Source: Geodermatophilus amargosae (GTDB lineage Bacteria; Actinomycetota; Actinomycetes; Mycobacteriales; Geodermatophilaceae). Taken from it: 64,000 nt of DNA. How positions within the stretch are numbered: the first letter of the stretch is position 1; every line of letters begins with the position of its first letter. The notes beneath the pieces were generated by a model. It made no database searches, had not been told where the DNA came from, and was given only the letters and a program-made list of their open reading frames with translations. A program made the position numbers and the translations under genes. This document shows, piece by piece, positions 56,705-64,000 of the stretch. The DNA lies in the NCBI RefSeq assembly GCF_900116515.1, contig NZ_FPBA01000012.1:101993-165992 (forward strand), in the 5' to 3' direction.

Positions 56705-58545
56705 TTCTTGGAGGCGGTGGACTCGTTGGTGGAGAGCGCGGCGACGAAGGCCTCCTGGGGGACCTCGACGCGGCCGACCATCTTCATCCGCTTCTTGCCC
56801 TCCTTCTGCTTCTCCAGCAGCTTGCGCTTGCGGGTGATGTCACCGCCGTAGCACTTGGCGAGGACGTCCTTGCGGATGGCGCGCACGGTCTCGCGGGCGA
56901 TGACCCGGGAGCCGACGGCGGCCTGGATCGGCACCTCGAACTGCTGGCGCGGGATGAGCTCGCGCAACTTGCCGGCCATCAGGACGCCGTAGCTGTAGGC
57001 CTTGTCCTTGTGCACGATGGCGCTGAACGCGTCGACGGCCTCGCCCTGCAGCAGGATGTCCACCTTGACCAGCGAGGACTCCTGCTCGCCGGCCTCGGCG
57101 TAGTCCAGGCTGGCGTAGCCGCGGGTGCGCGACTTGAGGGCGTCGAAGAAGTCGAAGATGATCTCCCCGAGCGGCAGCGTGTAGCGCAGCTCGACGCGGG
57201 ACTCGCTCAGGTAGTCCATGCCGCCGAGCTGGCCGCGCCGGCTCTGGCACAGCTCCATGATCGCGCCGGTGTAGTCCGTCGGCGCGATGATCGTGGCGTT
57301 GACGATCGGCTCGTGGACGCGGTCGATCTTGCCCTCGGGCCAGTCGCTGGGGTTGGTGACGGTGTGCTCGGTGCCGTCCTCCATGACCACCCGGTAAACG
57401 ACGTTCGGCGCGGTCGAGATGAGGCTGATGCCGGCCTCGCGCTCGAGCCGCTCCCGCACGATCTCCAGGTGCAGCAGGCCGAGGAAGCCGACGCGGAAGC
57501 CGAAGCCGAGCGCCGCGGAGGTCTCCGGCTCGTAGGTGAGCGCGGCGTCGTTGAGCAGCAGCTTGTCCAGGGCCTCGCGCAGCAGCGGGTACTCGCTGCC
57601 GTCGATCGGGTAGAGGCCGGAGTAGACCATCGGCTTGGGGTCGCTGTACCCGCCGATCGGCTCGGCGGCCGGCTTGTGCTGCAGCGTGACGGTGTCGCCG
57701 ACGCGGGACTGGCGGACGTCCTTCACGCCGGTGATGAAGTACCCGACCTCGCCGATGCCCAGGCCCTCGACCGGCTTGGGCTCCGGTGAGATGACGCCGA
57801 TCTCGAGCAGCTCGTGCGTGGCACCCGTCGACATCATCTTGATCCGCTCGCGGCTGGAGATGCGACCGTCGACGACGCGGACGTAGGTGATGACGCCGCG
57901 GTAGATGTCGTAGACCGAGTCGAAGATCATCGCGCGGGCCGGCGCATCGGCCTGCCCCACCGGCGCGGGGATCTGGGCGACGATCGCGTCGAGCAGCTCT
58001 GGCACGCCCTCGCCGGTCTTGCCGCTCACCCGGAGCACGTCCGCGGGGTCGCAGCCGATGATGTGGGCGATCTCCGCCGCGTACTTCTCCGGCTGCGCGG
58101 CCGGCAGGTCGATCTTGTTGAGGACCGGGATGATCGTGAGGTCGTTCTCGAGCGCCAGGTAGAGGTTGGCCAGGGTCTGCGCCTCGATGCCCTGGGCGGC
58201 GTCGACCAGCAGGACGGCACCCTCGCAGGCGGCCAGCGACCGGGACACCTCGTAGGTGAAGTCGACGTGGCCCGGGGTGTCGATCATGTCGAGCACGTAC
58301 TCGTCGCCGGCCTGCTCGCCGGTCCGCGGGGTCCAGGGCAGGCGGACGTTCTGCGCCTTGATGGTGATGCCGCGCTCGCGCTCGATGTCCATGCGGTCGA
58401 GGTACTGCGCCCGCATGTGACGGCCCTCGACGAGTCCGGTGACCTCGAGCATCCGGTCGGCCAGCGTCGACTTGCCGTGGTCGATGTGGGCGATGATGCA
58501 GAAGTTCCGGATCCGGGTGGGATCGGTGGCAGCAGGAGTCGTCAC
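56701..58545 (-). CDS. lepA: elongation factor 4 (LepA)
   Basis: 614 residues from GTG at 58545. GTPase motifs [47 protein letters not shown] and NKIDLPAA, followed by EF-G-like domains and the LepA C-terminal domain ([29 protein letters not shown]). Acts in ribosome remobilisation. Conserved neighbour of rpsT and holA. Confidence 0.98.
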   Translation of the reverse strand: MTTPAATDPTRIRNFCIIAHIDHGKSTLADRMLEVTGLVEGRHMRAQYLDRMDIERERGITIKAQNVRLPWTPRTGEQAGDEYVLDMIDTPGHVDFTYEVSRSLAACEGAVLLVDAAQGIEAQTLANLYLALENDLTIIPVLNKIDLPAAQPEKYAAEIAHIIGCDPADVLRVSGKTGEGVPELLDAIVAQIPAPVGQADAPARAMIFDSVYDIYRGVITYVRVVDGRISSRERIKMMSTGATHELLEIGVISPEPKPVEGLGIGEVGYFITGVKDVRQSRVGDTVTLQHKPAAEPIGGYSDPKPMVYSGLYPIDGSEYPLLREALDKLLLNDAALTYEPETSAALGFGFRVGFLGLLHLEIVRERLEREAGISLISTAPNVVYRVVMEDGTEHTVTNPSDWPEGKIDRVHEPIVNATIIAPTDYTGAIMELCQSRRGQLGGMDYLSESRVELRYTLPLGEIIFDFFDALKSRTRGYASLDYAEAGEQESSLVKVDILLQGEAVDAFSAIVHKDKAYSYGVLMAGKLRELIPRQQFEVPIQAAVGSRVIARETVRAIRKDVLAKCYGGDITRKRKLLEKQKEGKKRMKMVGRVEVPQEAFVAALSTNESTASKK

Positions 58546-58724
58546 AGTGCTCCCATCGTCCCACGACGAGTGGCTGCCGCGGAGCACCCTGCCGGGAGGG
58601 CTCCTGCCGGCCGGGGTGGGACGCCCCGCCGCACGCTGGTAACCTGGCAGGCCGGTCCGCTGACGCACGCCGTCCGGACGCACCGACAGACCCTTTCCCT
58701 CCTGCGAGACACCGAGGCTCACGC

Positions 58725-58985
58725 GTGGCGAACATCAAGTCCCAGATCAAGCGGAACAAGACGAACGAGAAGGCGCGCCAGCGCAACGTCGCCGTCAAGT
58801 CCGCCCTGAAGACGGCCGTCCGCCGCTTCCGCGTGGCCGCCGCTGCCGGCGACACCGAGGCCGCGACCACGGCGCTGCAGAAGGCCGGCAAGGCCCTCGA
58901 CAAGGCCGCCAGCAAGGGCATCATCCACAAGAACCAGGCGGCCAACCGCAAGTCGGGCATGGCCAAGCAGCTGACCAGCCTCTGA
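58725..58985 (+). CDS. rpsT: 30S ribosomal protein S20
   Basis: 86 residues from [23 protein letters not shown], then helical bundle sequence ending [19 protein letters not shown], typical for S20, which binds 16S rRNA early in assembly. Divergent from lepA with a 179-base intergenic region; a strong hairpin follows the stop. Confidence 0.97.
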   Translation: MANIKSQIKRNKTNEKARQRNVAVKSALKTAVRRFRVAAAAGDTEAATTALQKAGKALDKAASKGIIHKNQAANRKSGMAKQLTSL

Positions 58986-59002
58986 GCTGCACCCAGCGCT
59001 CC

Positions 59003-59043
59003 CGACGAGCCCCCGTCTCCCGCCGGAGGACGGGGGCTCGTCG
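59003..59043 (+). terminator. rpsT terminator hairpin
   Basis: 15-bp arms CGACGAGCCCCCGTC and GACGGGGGCTCGTCG with an 11-base loop, 18 bases after the rpsT stop; also placed to serve the convergent holA. Confidence 0.75.
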
Positions 59044-59094
59044 CGTGTGGGGGTGCGGTGACCGGACCGACCCGGGGCCGGTCCGGGCCACGGC

Positions 59095-60099
59095 TCAGTA
59101 GCCGGCGCGGACCCGGCCGCCGCGGCCGGTGGCGGTGCGGATGTCCACGATGCGGCGGATGGCCCGCTCGAGCGCGTAGTCGGCGCTGGCGGCCACGCCC
59201 TTGACGTCGGCGTTGAGCTCGGCGGCCACCCCGATCGCCTGCTGCAGGCCCTCGATGCTCCAGCCGCGGGCCTGCGTCTGCGCCTTCTTCACCTTCCAGG
59301 GCGGCAGCTTCAGCGCGCGGGCGAGCTCGCCGGTGTTGGCGGTGTTCAGCGAGGTGACCCGCGCGGCGGTGCGGATCCCGTCGGCGATCGCGTCGGCGAT
59401 GAGCACGTGCGCGACCCCGCGCTCGAGCGCCCAGCGCAGCGACTCCAGCGACCCCTGCCGATCTCCCACCAGCACCTTCTCGGCGACGGTGAACCCGGTG
59501 ACCTCGGCCTGGCCGCGGTGGAAGCGTGCGACGGCGTCGGCGTCGATGGTGCCGCCGAAGTCGGCGACCAGCTGGGTGGCCGCCGACGCCAGCGCGCGCA
59601 GGTCCCCGCCGATCGCGTCGACCAGCGCCGTCACGGCGTCCGGGGTGATCCGGCCGCCGGCCCCGCGGACCTCGTTGCGGACGAAGGCCGCACGATCCCC
59701 GGGCGAGGAGATCTTGGGGCACTCGTCGACCGCCGCTCCGGCCGCGGTCAGCGCCTTGATCAGCGCCTCGTTGCGCTTGCCGCCGTGGTGGACGACGACC
59801 AGCGTGAGCTCCGGGTCGGGGTCCTTGCAGTAGCTGGTCAGCGCGTCGACCAGGGCACCGGCGGCCTCGTGCACGCCGGCGATGACGACCAGCCGGTGCT
59901 CCCCGAACAGCGAGGGCGCCAGGACGTCGGCGAGCTGGCCGGTCGGCAGGCCCAGCGCGGGCAGCTCGTGCAGCTCCGCCTGCGGGTGGCGCTCGAGGAC
60001 GGCGGCCCGCACGGCTGCCACGGCGCGGGAGCGCAGCAGCTCCTCCTCGCCGACGACGGCCCGCAGCCGGGAGGTCGGTGCCGGGGGTGCTGCTGCCAC
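59095..60099 (-). CDS. holA: DNA polymerase III delta subunit
   Basis: 334 residues from GTG at 60099. Clamp-loader subunit that opens the beta sliding clamp. Features: LRAVVGEEELLRSRAVAAV at the N-terminus, FGEHRLVVIAGVHEAAGALV, LVVVHHGGKRNEALIKALTAAGA, GDLRALASAATQLVADFG, and C-terminal LKLPPWKVKKAQTQARGW. Normal length. comEC-like sequence precedes it without a stop. Confidence 0.93.
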   Translation of the reverse strand: MAAAPPAPTSRLRAVVGEEELLRSRAVAAVRAAVLERHPQAELHELPALGLPTGQLADVLAPSLFGEHRLVVIAGVHEAAGALVDALTSYCKDPDPELTLVVVHHGGKRNEALIKALTAAGAAVDECPKISSPGDRAAFVRNEVRGAGGRITPDAVTALVDAIGGDLRALASAATQLVADFGGTIDADAVARFHRGQAEVTGFTVAEKVLVGDRQGSLESLRWALERGVAHVLIADAIADGIRTAARVTSLNTANTGELARALKLPPWKVKKAQTQARGWSIEGLQQAIGVAAELNADVKGVAASADYALERAIRRIVDIRTATGRGGRVRAGY

Positions 60100-60100
60100 G

Positions 60101-61780
60101 CGCCGATGGTGTCACGGCCCGCCGACGGTCCCGCCGCGCCACGGGGCCCGCGGGCAGGCCGTCCGGGAGCCCGGCGTCGGGCGGCGTGGGACGGGCGGCC
60201 GAGGCACCGGGCGATCCGCGCGCCGCGACGCCCCACTCCCCCGCCGACCCGACGACGGCCAGGTCGCCCTCCCGGTCGGTGCGGTGCACCTGCATCCCGT
60301 CGCGGGCCAGTAGCGATAGCAGCCGCGGCGCCGGGTGCCCGTAGGTGTTGTCCGCGCCGACGCTGACCAGCGCGACCCGGGCGCCGGTCGCGGCGAGGAA
60401 GGCCGGGTCGACGTCGGCGCTGCCGTGGTGCGGCACCTTCAGCACGTCGGCGCGCAGGTCCACGCCGCGGTCGAGGACCCGCGCCTCGGCCGTGGCGCTC
60501 AGGTCGCCGGTCAGCAGCACCCGGACCCCGCGCACGGTGACCCGCACGACGAGTGACAGGTCGTTGGGCTCGGCTGCCGCCGTCGCGATCTCCGGAGGCG
60601 GGGCGAGCACCTCGATGCTCAGGCCGCCCACGTCCCGCCGGTCGCCGGGGACCAGGACCTCGCGGCGCGCGCCGGCCCGCGCGGCGGCGCCGTCCAGGTC
60701 CCCGGTCCGCTCGTCCGCCGGGGAGAGCGTCCCCGTGGCGACGGCGCCCACCTCGCGCCCGTCCAGGGCGCCGGCCAGCCCGCCGACGTGGTCGGCGTCC
60801 AGGTGGGACAGCAGCACCAGCGGCAGCCGGTCGATCCCCAGCCGGTCCAGGCAGCGGTCGATCGGCCCCACCTCGGGGCCGGCGTCGACGAGCACGCCCT
60901 CGCCGGGGCCGGTGGGGACCACCAGCGCGTCGCCCTGCCCGACGTCGCAGGCGACCAGGACAGCCCCGGGGGGCGGCCAGCCGTCGGCTGCCTGGCGCAG
61001 CGGCCAGCCGAGCAGGACGAGGCCGACCAGCGCCGCCAGCCCGAGCAGGCGCAGCCGCCGGTACCGCCACAGCACCAGACCCGCGAGCAGCAGCAGGACG
61101 GTGAGCAGCAGGGCGCCGCCGGTGCCGGCCGGCCAGCCGGTCGCGCCGTCGGGGAGGCCGGCCGCGGTCCGGGCCACCGCGACCAGCCAGCGCACCGGCC
61201 AGCCCGCCAGCCACACGAGGCCGTCCCCGGCGACCGGCACGACCGGTCCGACGAGGGCTGCGAGCAGGCCCAGGACGGTCGCCGGCGCCACCGCGGGTGC
61301 GGCGAGCAGGTTGGCCGGCAACGACACCGGGCTGACCAGGCCGGACAGCCCGGCCACCAGCGGCGCGGTGGCGAGCCCGGCAGCGGCGGCGACCGCCACG
61401 GCGTCGGACGGCGTGCGCGGCCAGCCGCGCCGCCGCAGGCGCCGTGACCAGCCGGGTGCCAGCAGCACGATGGCCGCGGTCGCGGCGACCGACAGCGCGA
61501 AGCCGGCGTCCCGGGCCAGCCGCGGGTCCAGGAGCAGCAGGACGGCGACCGAGGCGGACAGCGCCGGGACCGCCGCCCGTGCCCGCCCCGTGGCCAGGGC
61601 GAGGAGCGTGACAGCACCCATGGCCGCCGCCCGGACGACGCTGGCGTCGGGCCGGACGAGCACGACGAAACCGGCCAGGGCGACGAGTGCGACCCCCGCC
61701 TGCACCCGCCGGCTCACCGCCCTGCGACGCAGCGGGGCGAGCACGCCGGTGAGGACGATCGCGACGTTCGCGCCGGTCAT
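60101..61780 (-). pseudogene. comEC: comEC/rec2 remnant: N-terminus missing and no stop codon
   Basis: Competence channel family. Only the later part remains: competence-domain helices starting at MTGANVAIVLTGVLAPLRRRAVSRRVQAG, several membrane helices, and the metallo-beta-lactamase domain (VLVACDVGQGDALVVP, LLSHLDADHVGGLAGAL, LLTGDLSATAE, VLKVPHHGSADVD). The N-terminal domain and the HLTAVSG part of the competence helix are gone; an in-frame TAA lies just upstream of the ATG, so this ATG is not the native start. At the 3' end no in-frame stop precedes holA, and the frame runs on to 56840. Right end coincides with accessory DNA. Confidence 0.85.
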
Positions 61781-61933
61781 CGTCAGTTAGACAAGGACCA
61801 CGACATCTGCCAGCCTCGCCGCGCGCCCATCCCCGCAGCTCTGGGGCGGGCCGGGCCGGCCGGCAGCGCGGCTTAGACTGGCCGAGGGCTTGAACGACCA
61901 GCGAGGACGACCCAACTAGGAGCGGCTCGACCG

Positions 61934-62395
61934 GTGGTAGTAGCAGCCTTTGTCCTCTCCTGCGTCGCCCTGACGGTGGCGATCTCGTCCTTCGTCGTGG
62001 CGCTGCGGACGTACCGGCGCGCTGGGGTCCGAGTGCGAGTCAGCGTCACGAAGCTCAACCGCACAGGCTCGTGGAGCGGCACCTTCGCGCCCCCTGCCAA
62101 GATCCTGAGCTTGACCGTCAATAACACCGGCCTGGCGAAGGTCGAGGTGAGCAACCCGCACTGGAAGGTGCGCGGCCAGAAGGACGCGCTCATTCCGACG
62201 ACCACCGTCGGCGCAAAGACGATTGAGGGGTACCACTCCGCGAGCTGGGACTACCCGGCCTCCATCGCGGCGGACTGGGGCGTCACCGAGGAGCGCTCCA
62301 TCCACGCTCGGGCCGGCATCTGCCTCCCGGACGGCCGCAAGATCTACAGCAGGTGGATCGAGCTCGGCCCGGAGGACCTGAAGCCCAACCTGTAG
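61934..62395 (+). CDS. membrane-anchored hypothetical protein in accessory region
   Basis: 153 residues from GTG; stop TAG. N-terminal transmembrane helix VVAAFVLSCVALTVAISSFVVAL, then RTYRRAGVRVRVSVTKL and a beta-rich domain (ILSLTVNNTGLAKVEVSNPHWKVRG ... ASWDYPASIAADWGVTEERSIHARAGICLPDGRKIYSRWIELG) with an immunoglobulin-like look. Base use is lower in GC than the housekeeping genes, which fits horizontal transfer. No family recognised. Confidence 0.6.
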   Translation: MVVAAFVLSCVALTVAISSFVVALRTYRRAGVRVRVSVTKLNRTGSWSGTFAPPAKILSLTVNNTGLAKVEVSNPHWKVRGQKDALIPTTTVGAKTIEGYHSASWDYPASIAADWGVTEERSIHARAGICLPDGRKIYSRWIELGPEDLKPNL

Positions 62396-62417
62396 CCGGG
62401 CCCCCTCAGAGCGCGAG

Positions 62418-62981
62418 CTACGCCGGGGAATCGGCCGCCTCGGGCGGGTGGACGTAGCCCGGCGGGGTTCCAGTGACGCGAGAACTAGCGACGCTCAGGG
62501 TCACGCCGAAGATCCGGTCAGCAGCCTCCGCAAGCGCCTGTGCGACTGCGCTGAGCTCCTCCAGGGACGGAGCGGCCTCGACGTTGATCCCTCGACTGGG
62601 GACGCGCATCCACACCTCCACGAGGGGGGAGTCCGGATCCCATCGCCCCTCATACGTGACCCGGAGCTCGGGTCGGATCGGGTCCCCGGATAGATCAGGC
62701 CGCGTCACCCAATCCTGGTGAACCATGTCGTTTCGTTGCGTCCGTGCCGCAGCGGCGGCGTCGACGGCAGCGAAGGCGTATTCATAGAGAGCCCCTGTCA
62801 GCCGCTCGGACAGCAGCTTTCGCACCGCTCGGTCTTGCTTGCCCCCACCCGTTGAGCGCGTCGTCTCGAAGGGCGCACTCGGGTCGAGGACGTGCCAGAG
62901 GTGCCCCATCCGAAGGTCGAGCCGGGACCCGGCGATCGTGATCCGGCCGACCTCCATGAGCACCTCGGGGCCGGGGTACAA
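62418..62981 (-). CDS. HEPN-like candidate with R-x4-H motif
   Basis: 187 residues from TTG at 62981, following the previous gene stop by 3 bases; a later start may be real. Helical N-terminal half (MEVGRITIAGSRLDLRMGHLWHVLD; AVRKLLSERLTGALYEYAFAAVDAAAAART) with RNDMVHQDWVTRP: R-x4-H is the catalytic signature of HEPN RNases. Beta-rich and helical C-terminal parts follow. HEPN proteins often act in toxin or anti-phage systems, but no partner is evident. Identification rests on one motif and helix context. Confidence 0.5.
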   Translation of the reverse strand: MYPGPEVLMEVGRITIAGSRLDLRMGHLWHVLDPSAPFETTRSTGGGKQDRAVRKLLSERLTGALYEYAFAAVDAAAAARTQRNDMVHQDWVTRPDLSGDPIRPELRVTYEGRWDPDSPLVEVWMRVPSRGINVEAAPSLEELSAVAQALAEAADRIFGVTLSVASSRVTGTPPGYVHPPEAADSPA

Positions 62982-62984
62982 AGC

Positions 62985-63251
62985 TCAGGCCTCGGCCAGC
63001 TCGCGGCAGGCCTGGCAGGACGACCCTGCTCCGAGACCGCGACCGGGCGACCAGTCGGTCCCGGGCAGGTGCCGGACCGTCGTCCCGCAAAGGGCCGTCC
63101 AGGGGCCCTCGCCGACGGCGTCCGCACGGGCTACGGCGTGCGCCGACCCCGCCGACCGGCGTCCGCCGCCCAGGGTGTCGGTCATCTTCGGCGCGTCCCC
63201 GAGGTCGGCTTCCCGGGCAGTTACGTAACGGCTCGTATTCGCCACATCCAC
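62985..63251 (-). CDS. small Cys-rich (zinc-binding-like) protein
   Basis: 88 residues; an ATG at 63185 gives a 66-residue form. The C-terminal half carries PWTALCGTTVRHLPGTDW and SCQACRELAE; C plus CxxC spaced by about 25 residues could bind zinc. Similar small proteins of unknown role are common in actinobacteria. Its stop is 3 bases before the start of the HEPN-like gene. Confidence 0.5.
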   Translation of the reverse strand: MDVANTSRYVTAREADLGDAPKMTDTLGGGRRSAGSAHAVARADAVGEGPWTALCGTTVRHLPGTDWSPGRGLGAGSSCQACRELAEA

Positions 63252-63447
63252 GGAGTGTCCAGTCAGAGGCTCAGGTCAAACCTCACCGCCAGCGGGACCT
63301 CAGCACGCCGGGGACGCCCCAGAGCACAGAACCAGTTCATCGGACCGCTTGGTGTCTCACTGTTCTGTCAGTGAGCACATGGCACTGCCCCATTCGAGCC
63401 ACCTTGCTGCGGCATGACGACTGGTCAGGCCGTCGAGCGCCGAGACT

Positions 63448-63681
63448 GTGCCGGTGATTTTCACCGCAACGACGGTGCTGCCCAACGCCGACGTAGACCG
63501 AGCGACGGCCGGGCTGCGGGCCGCGCTACGCCTGGCCGTTGCGGCGGGTTCGCCCAGCGAGGTGCCGGACTGGAGCACCCTGGTCGTCACCGGGCCGGTG
63601 GTCACGGCCGACGCCGGCGGCTGGGCCGGCTCCTGGCACAAGTACACCGGCACAGTGGGCACTAAGAAGACGTTGCATTAG
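63448..63681 (+). CDS. small hypothetical protein, paralogue of the 289-510 gene, 3' end altered by IS
   Basis: 77 residues from GTG at 63448; stop TAG. Shares RATAGLRAAL, PDWSTL and VTGP with the gene at the left edge. The last residues (TGTVGTKKTLH) differ from the paralogue (TATVLTSP), and the IS5-like element begins at about this point, so the native C-terminus was probably replaced. Function unknown. Confidence 0.55.
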   Translation: MPVIFTATTVLPNADVDRATAGLRAALRLAVAAGSPSEVPDWSTLVVTGPVVTADAGGWAGSWHKYTGTVGTKKTLH

Positions 63682-64000
63682 TTCGCAGGTAGGCGTCGGG
63701 CGCAGATGAGGGTGACGGCCAGGCGGGCCAGCGCGGTGATCGTCACGGCGCTGCGGTCGTAGCGCAGGGCCAGGCGTTTGTAGGACAGCAGCCAGCCCAG
63801 GGTGCGTTCCACGACCCAGCGGTGCCGGCCGAGGCGGGCGCTGGAGTCCCGGCCGATCCGGGCGATCCGCGCGGAGATCCCGCGGCGGCGCAGGTAGCGG
63901 CGGACCCGCGGGTTGTCATAGCCCTTGTCCCCGTGCAGCTTGACCGGTCGGCGCCGCGGGTGACCGCGCCCGCCGCGCTTGATCGCCGGCATGCCGTCGA
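63660..64000 (-). mobile_element. IS5-family insertion sequence, 3' end only
   Basis: The transposase gene at 63678-64000 and flanking terminal sequence; the left boundary near 63660 is estimated from where the interrupted gene diverges from its paralogue. The other end and its direct repeat lie outside the window. Confidence 0.7.
63678..64000 (-). CDS. IS5-family (IS427-like) transposase, C-terminal part
   Basis: Partial; the 5' end is beyond the window. The visible 107 codons contain KLHGDKGYDNPRVRRYLRRRGI (the second catalytic D in DKGYD) and RLGRHRWVVERTLGWLLSYKRLALRYDR with the catalytic glutamate in VERT, as in DDE transposases of the IS5 family. An ATG at 63992 is internal, since the frame stays open to the edge. 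Confidence 0.9.
   Translation of the reverse strand, partial: DGMPAIKRGGRGHPRRRPVKLHGDKGYDNPRVRRYLRRRGISARIARIGRDSSARLGRHRWVVERTLGWLLSYKRLALRYDRSAVTITALARLAVTLICARRLPAN

Noticed and set aside
56840..61780. A possible 1646-residue fusion of comEC with sequence running through holA and lepA.
   Set aside because: Beyond about 60101 the frame is only a shadow of holA, rpsT and lepA. It reflects the absence of a stop codon in the comEC remnant, not a real fusion.

Overview
This is a high-GC actinobacterial chromosome segment. The kinase, FHA and lipoprotein gene set, heavy use of GTG starts, the actinobacterial hrcA-dnaJ-rsmE-phoH-ybeY-era-recO-uppS order and the selenocysteine locus suggest the family Geodermatophilaceae (Blastococcus, Geodermatophilus, Modestobacter type). 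That placement is an inference from gene content, not from a search.

Left edge (1-1.6 kb): the C-terminal end of a tyrosine recombinase, two small hypothetical genes and a tRNA-Asn whose 3' end faces the recombinase, which looks like the border of an integrated element. 1.6-12 kb is housekeeping: dnaG, a YdcF-like protein, a short pyruvate phosphate dikinase broken by a frameshift, dusB, a family 9 glycosyltransferase and glyS. 12-25.5 kb is a signalling region: two paralogous transmembrane Ser/Thr kinases with the same extracellular domain, a third atypical soluble kinase, a CPA2-type antiporter, an FHA/zinc-ribbon protein, a four-helix membrane protein and a flavoprotein-like Rossmann protein, plus two P/G/Q/Y-rich membrane proteins.

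25.5-45 kb is the conserved actinobacterial run uppS-recO-era-cda-like-corC-ybeY-phoH ... rsmE-dnaJ2-hrcA (with a CIRCE operator) ... hemW. It is interrupted by a phosphonate/phosphite-type ABC transporter (32.7-36.1 kb) and by an ABC exporter with a two-component pair (40.2-43.6 kb). 46-51.5 kb is a complete selenocysteine locus: selB, selA, tRNA-Sec and selD. The tRNA-Sec carries anticodon CUA rather than UCA and so should read UAG; this is the most unusual observation in the window. 51.6-56.7 kb holds secreted and oxidoreductase genes and an lprG-P55 lipid-transport pair. 56.7-61.8 kb returns to the conserved lepA-rpsT-holA-comEC order, but comEC lacks its N-terminal part and has no stop codon before holA.

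Right edge (61.8-64 kb) is accessory DNA abutting the comEC break: a membrane-anchored protein, a HEPN-like candidate, a small Cys-rich protein, a second copy of the small protein family seen at the left edge, and the 3' part of an IS5-family transposase running off the window. Several convergent gene ends carry strong inverted repeats, including a dispersed GTGCTCTGC...GCAGAGCAC palindrome family at 19.9-20.0 kb and 46.0 kb.
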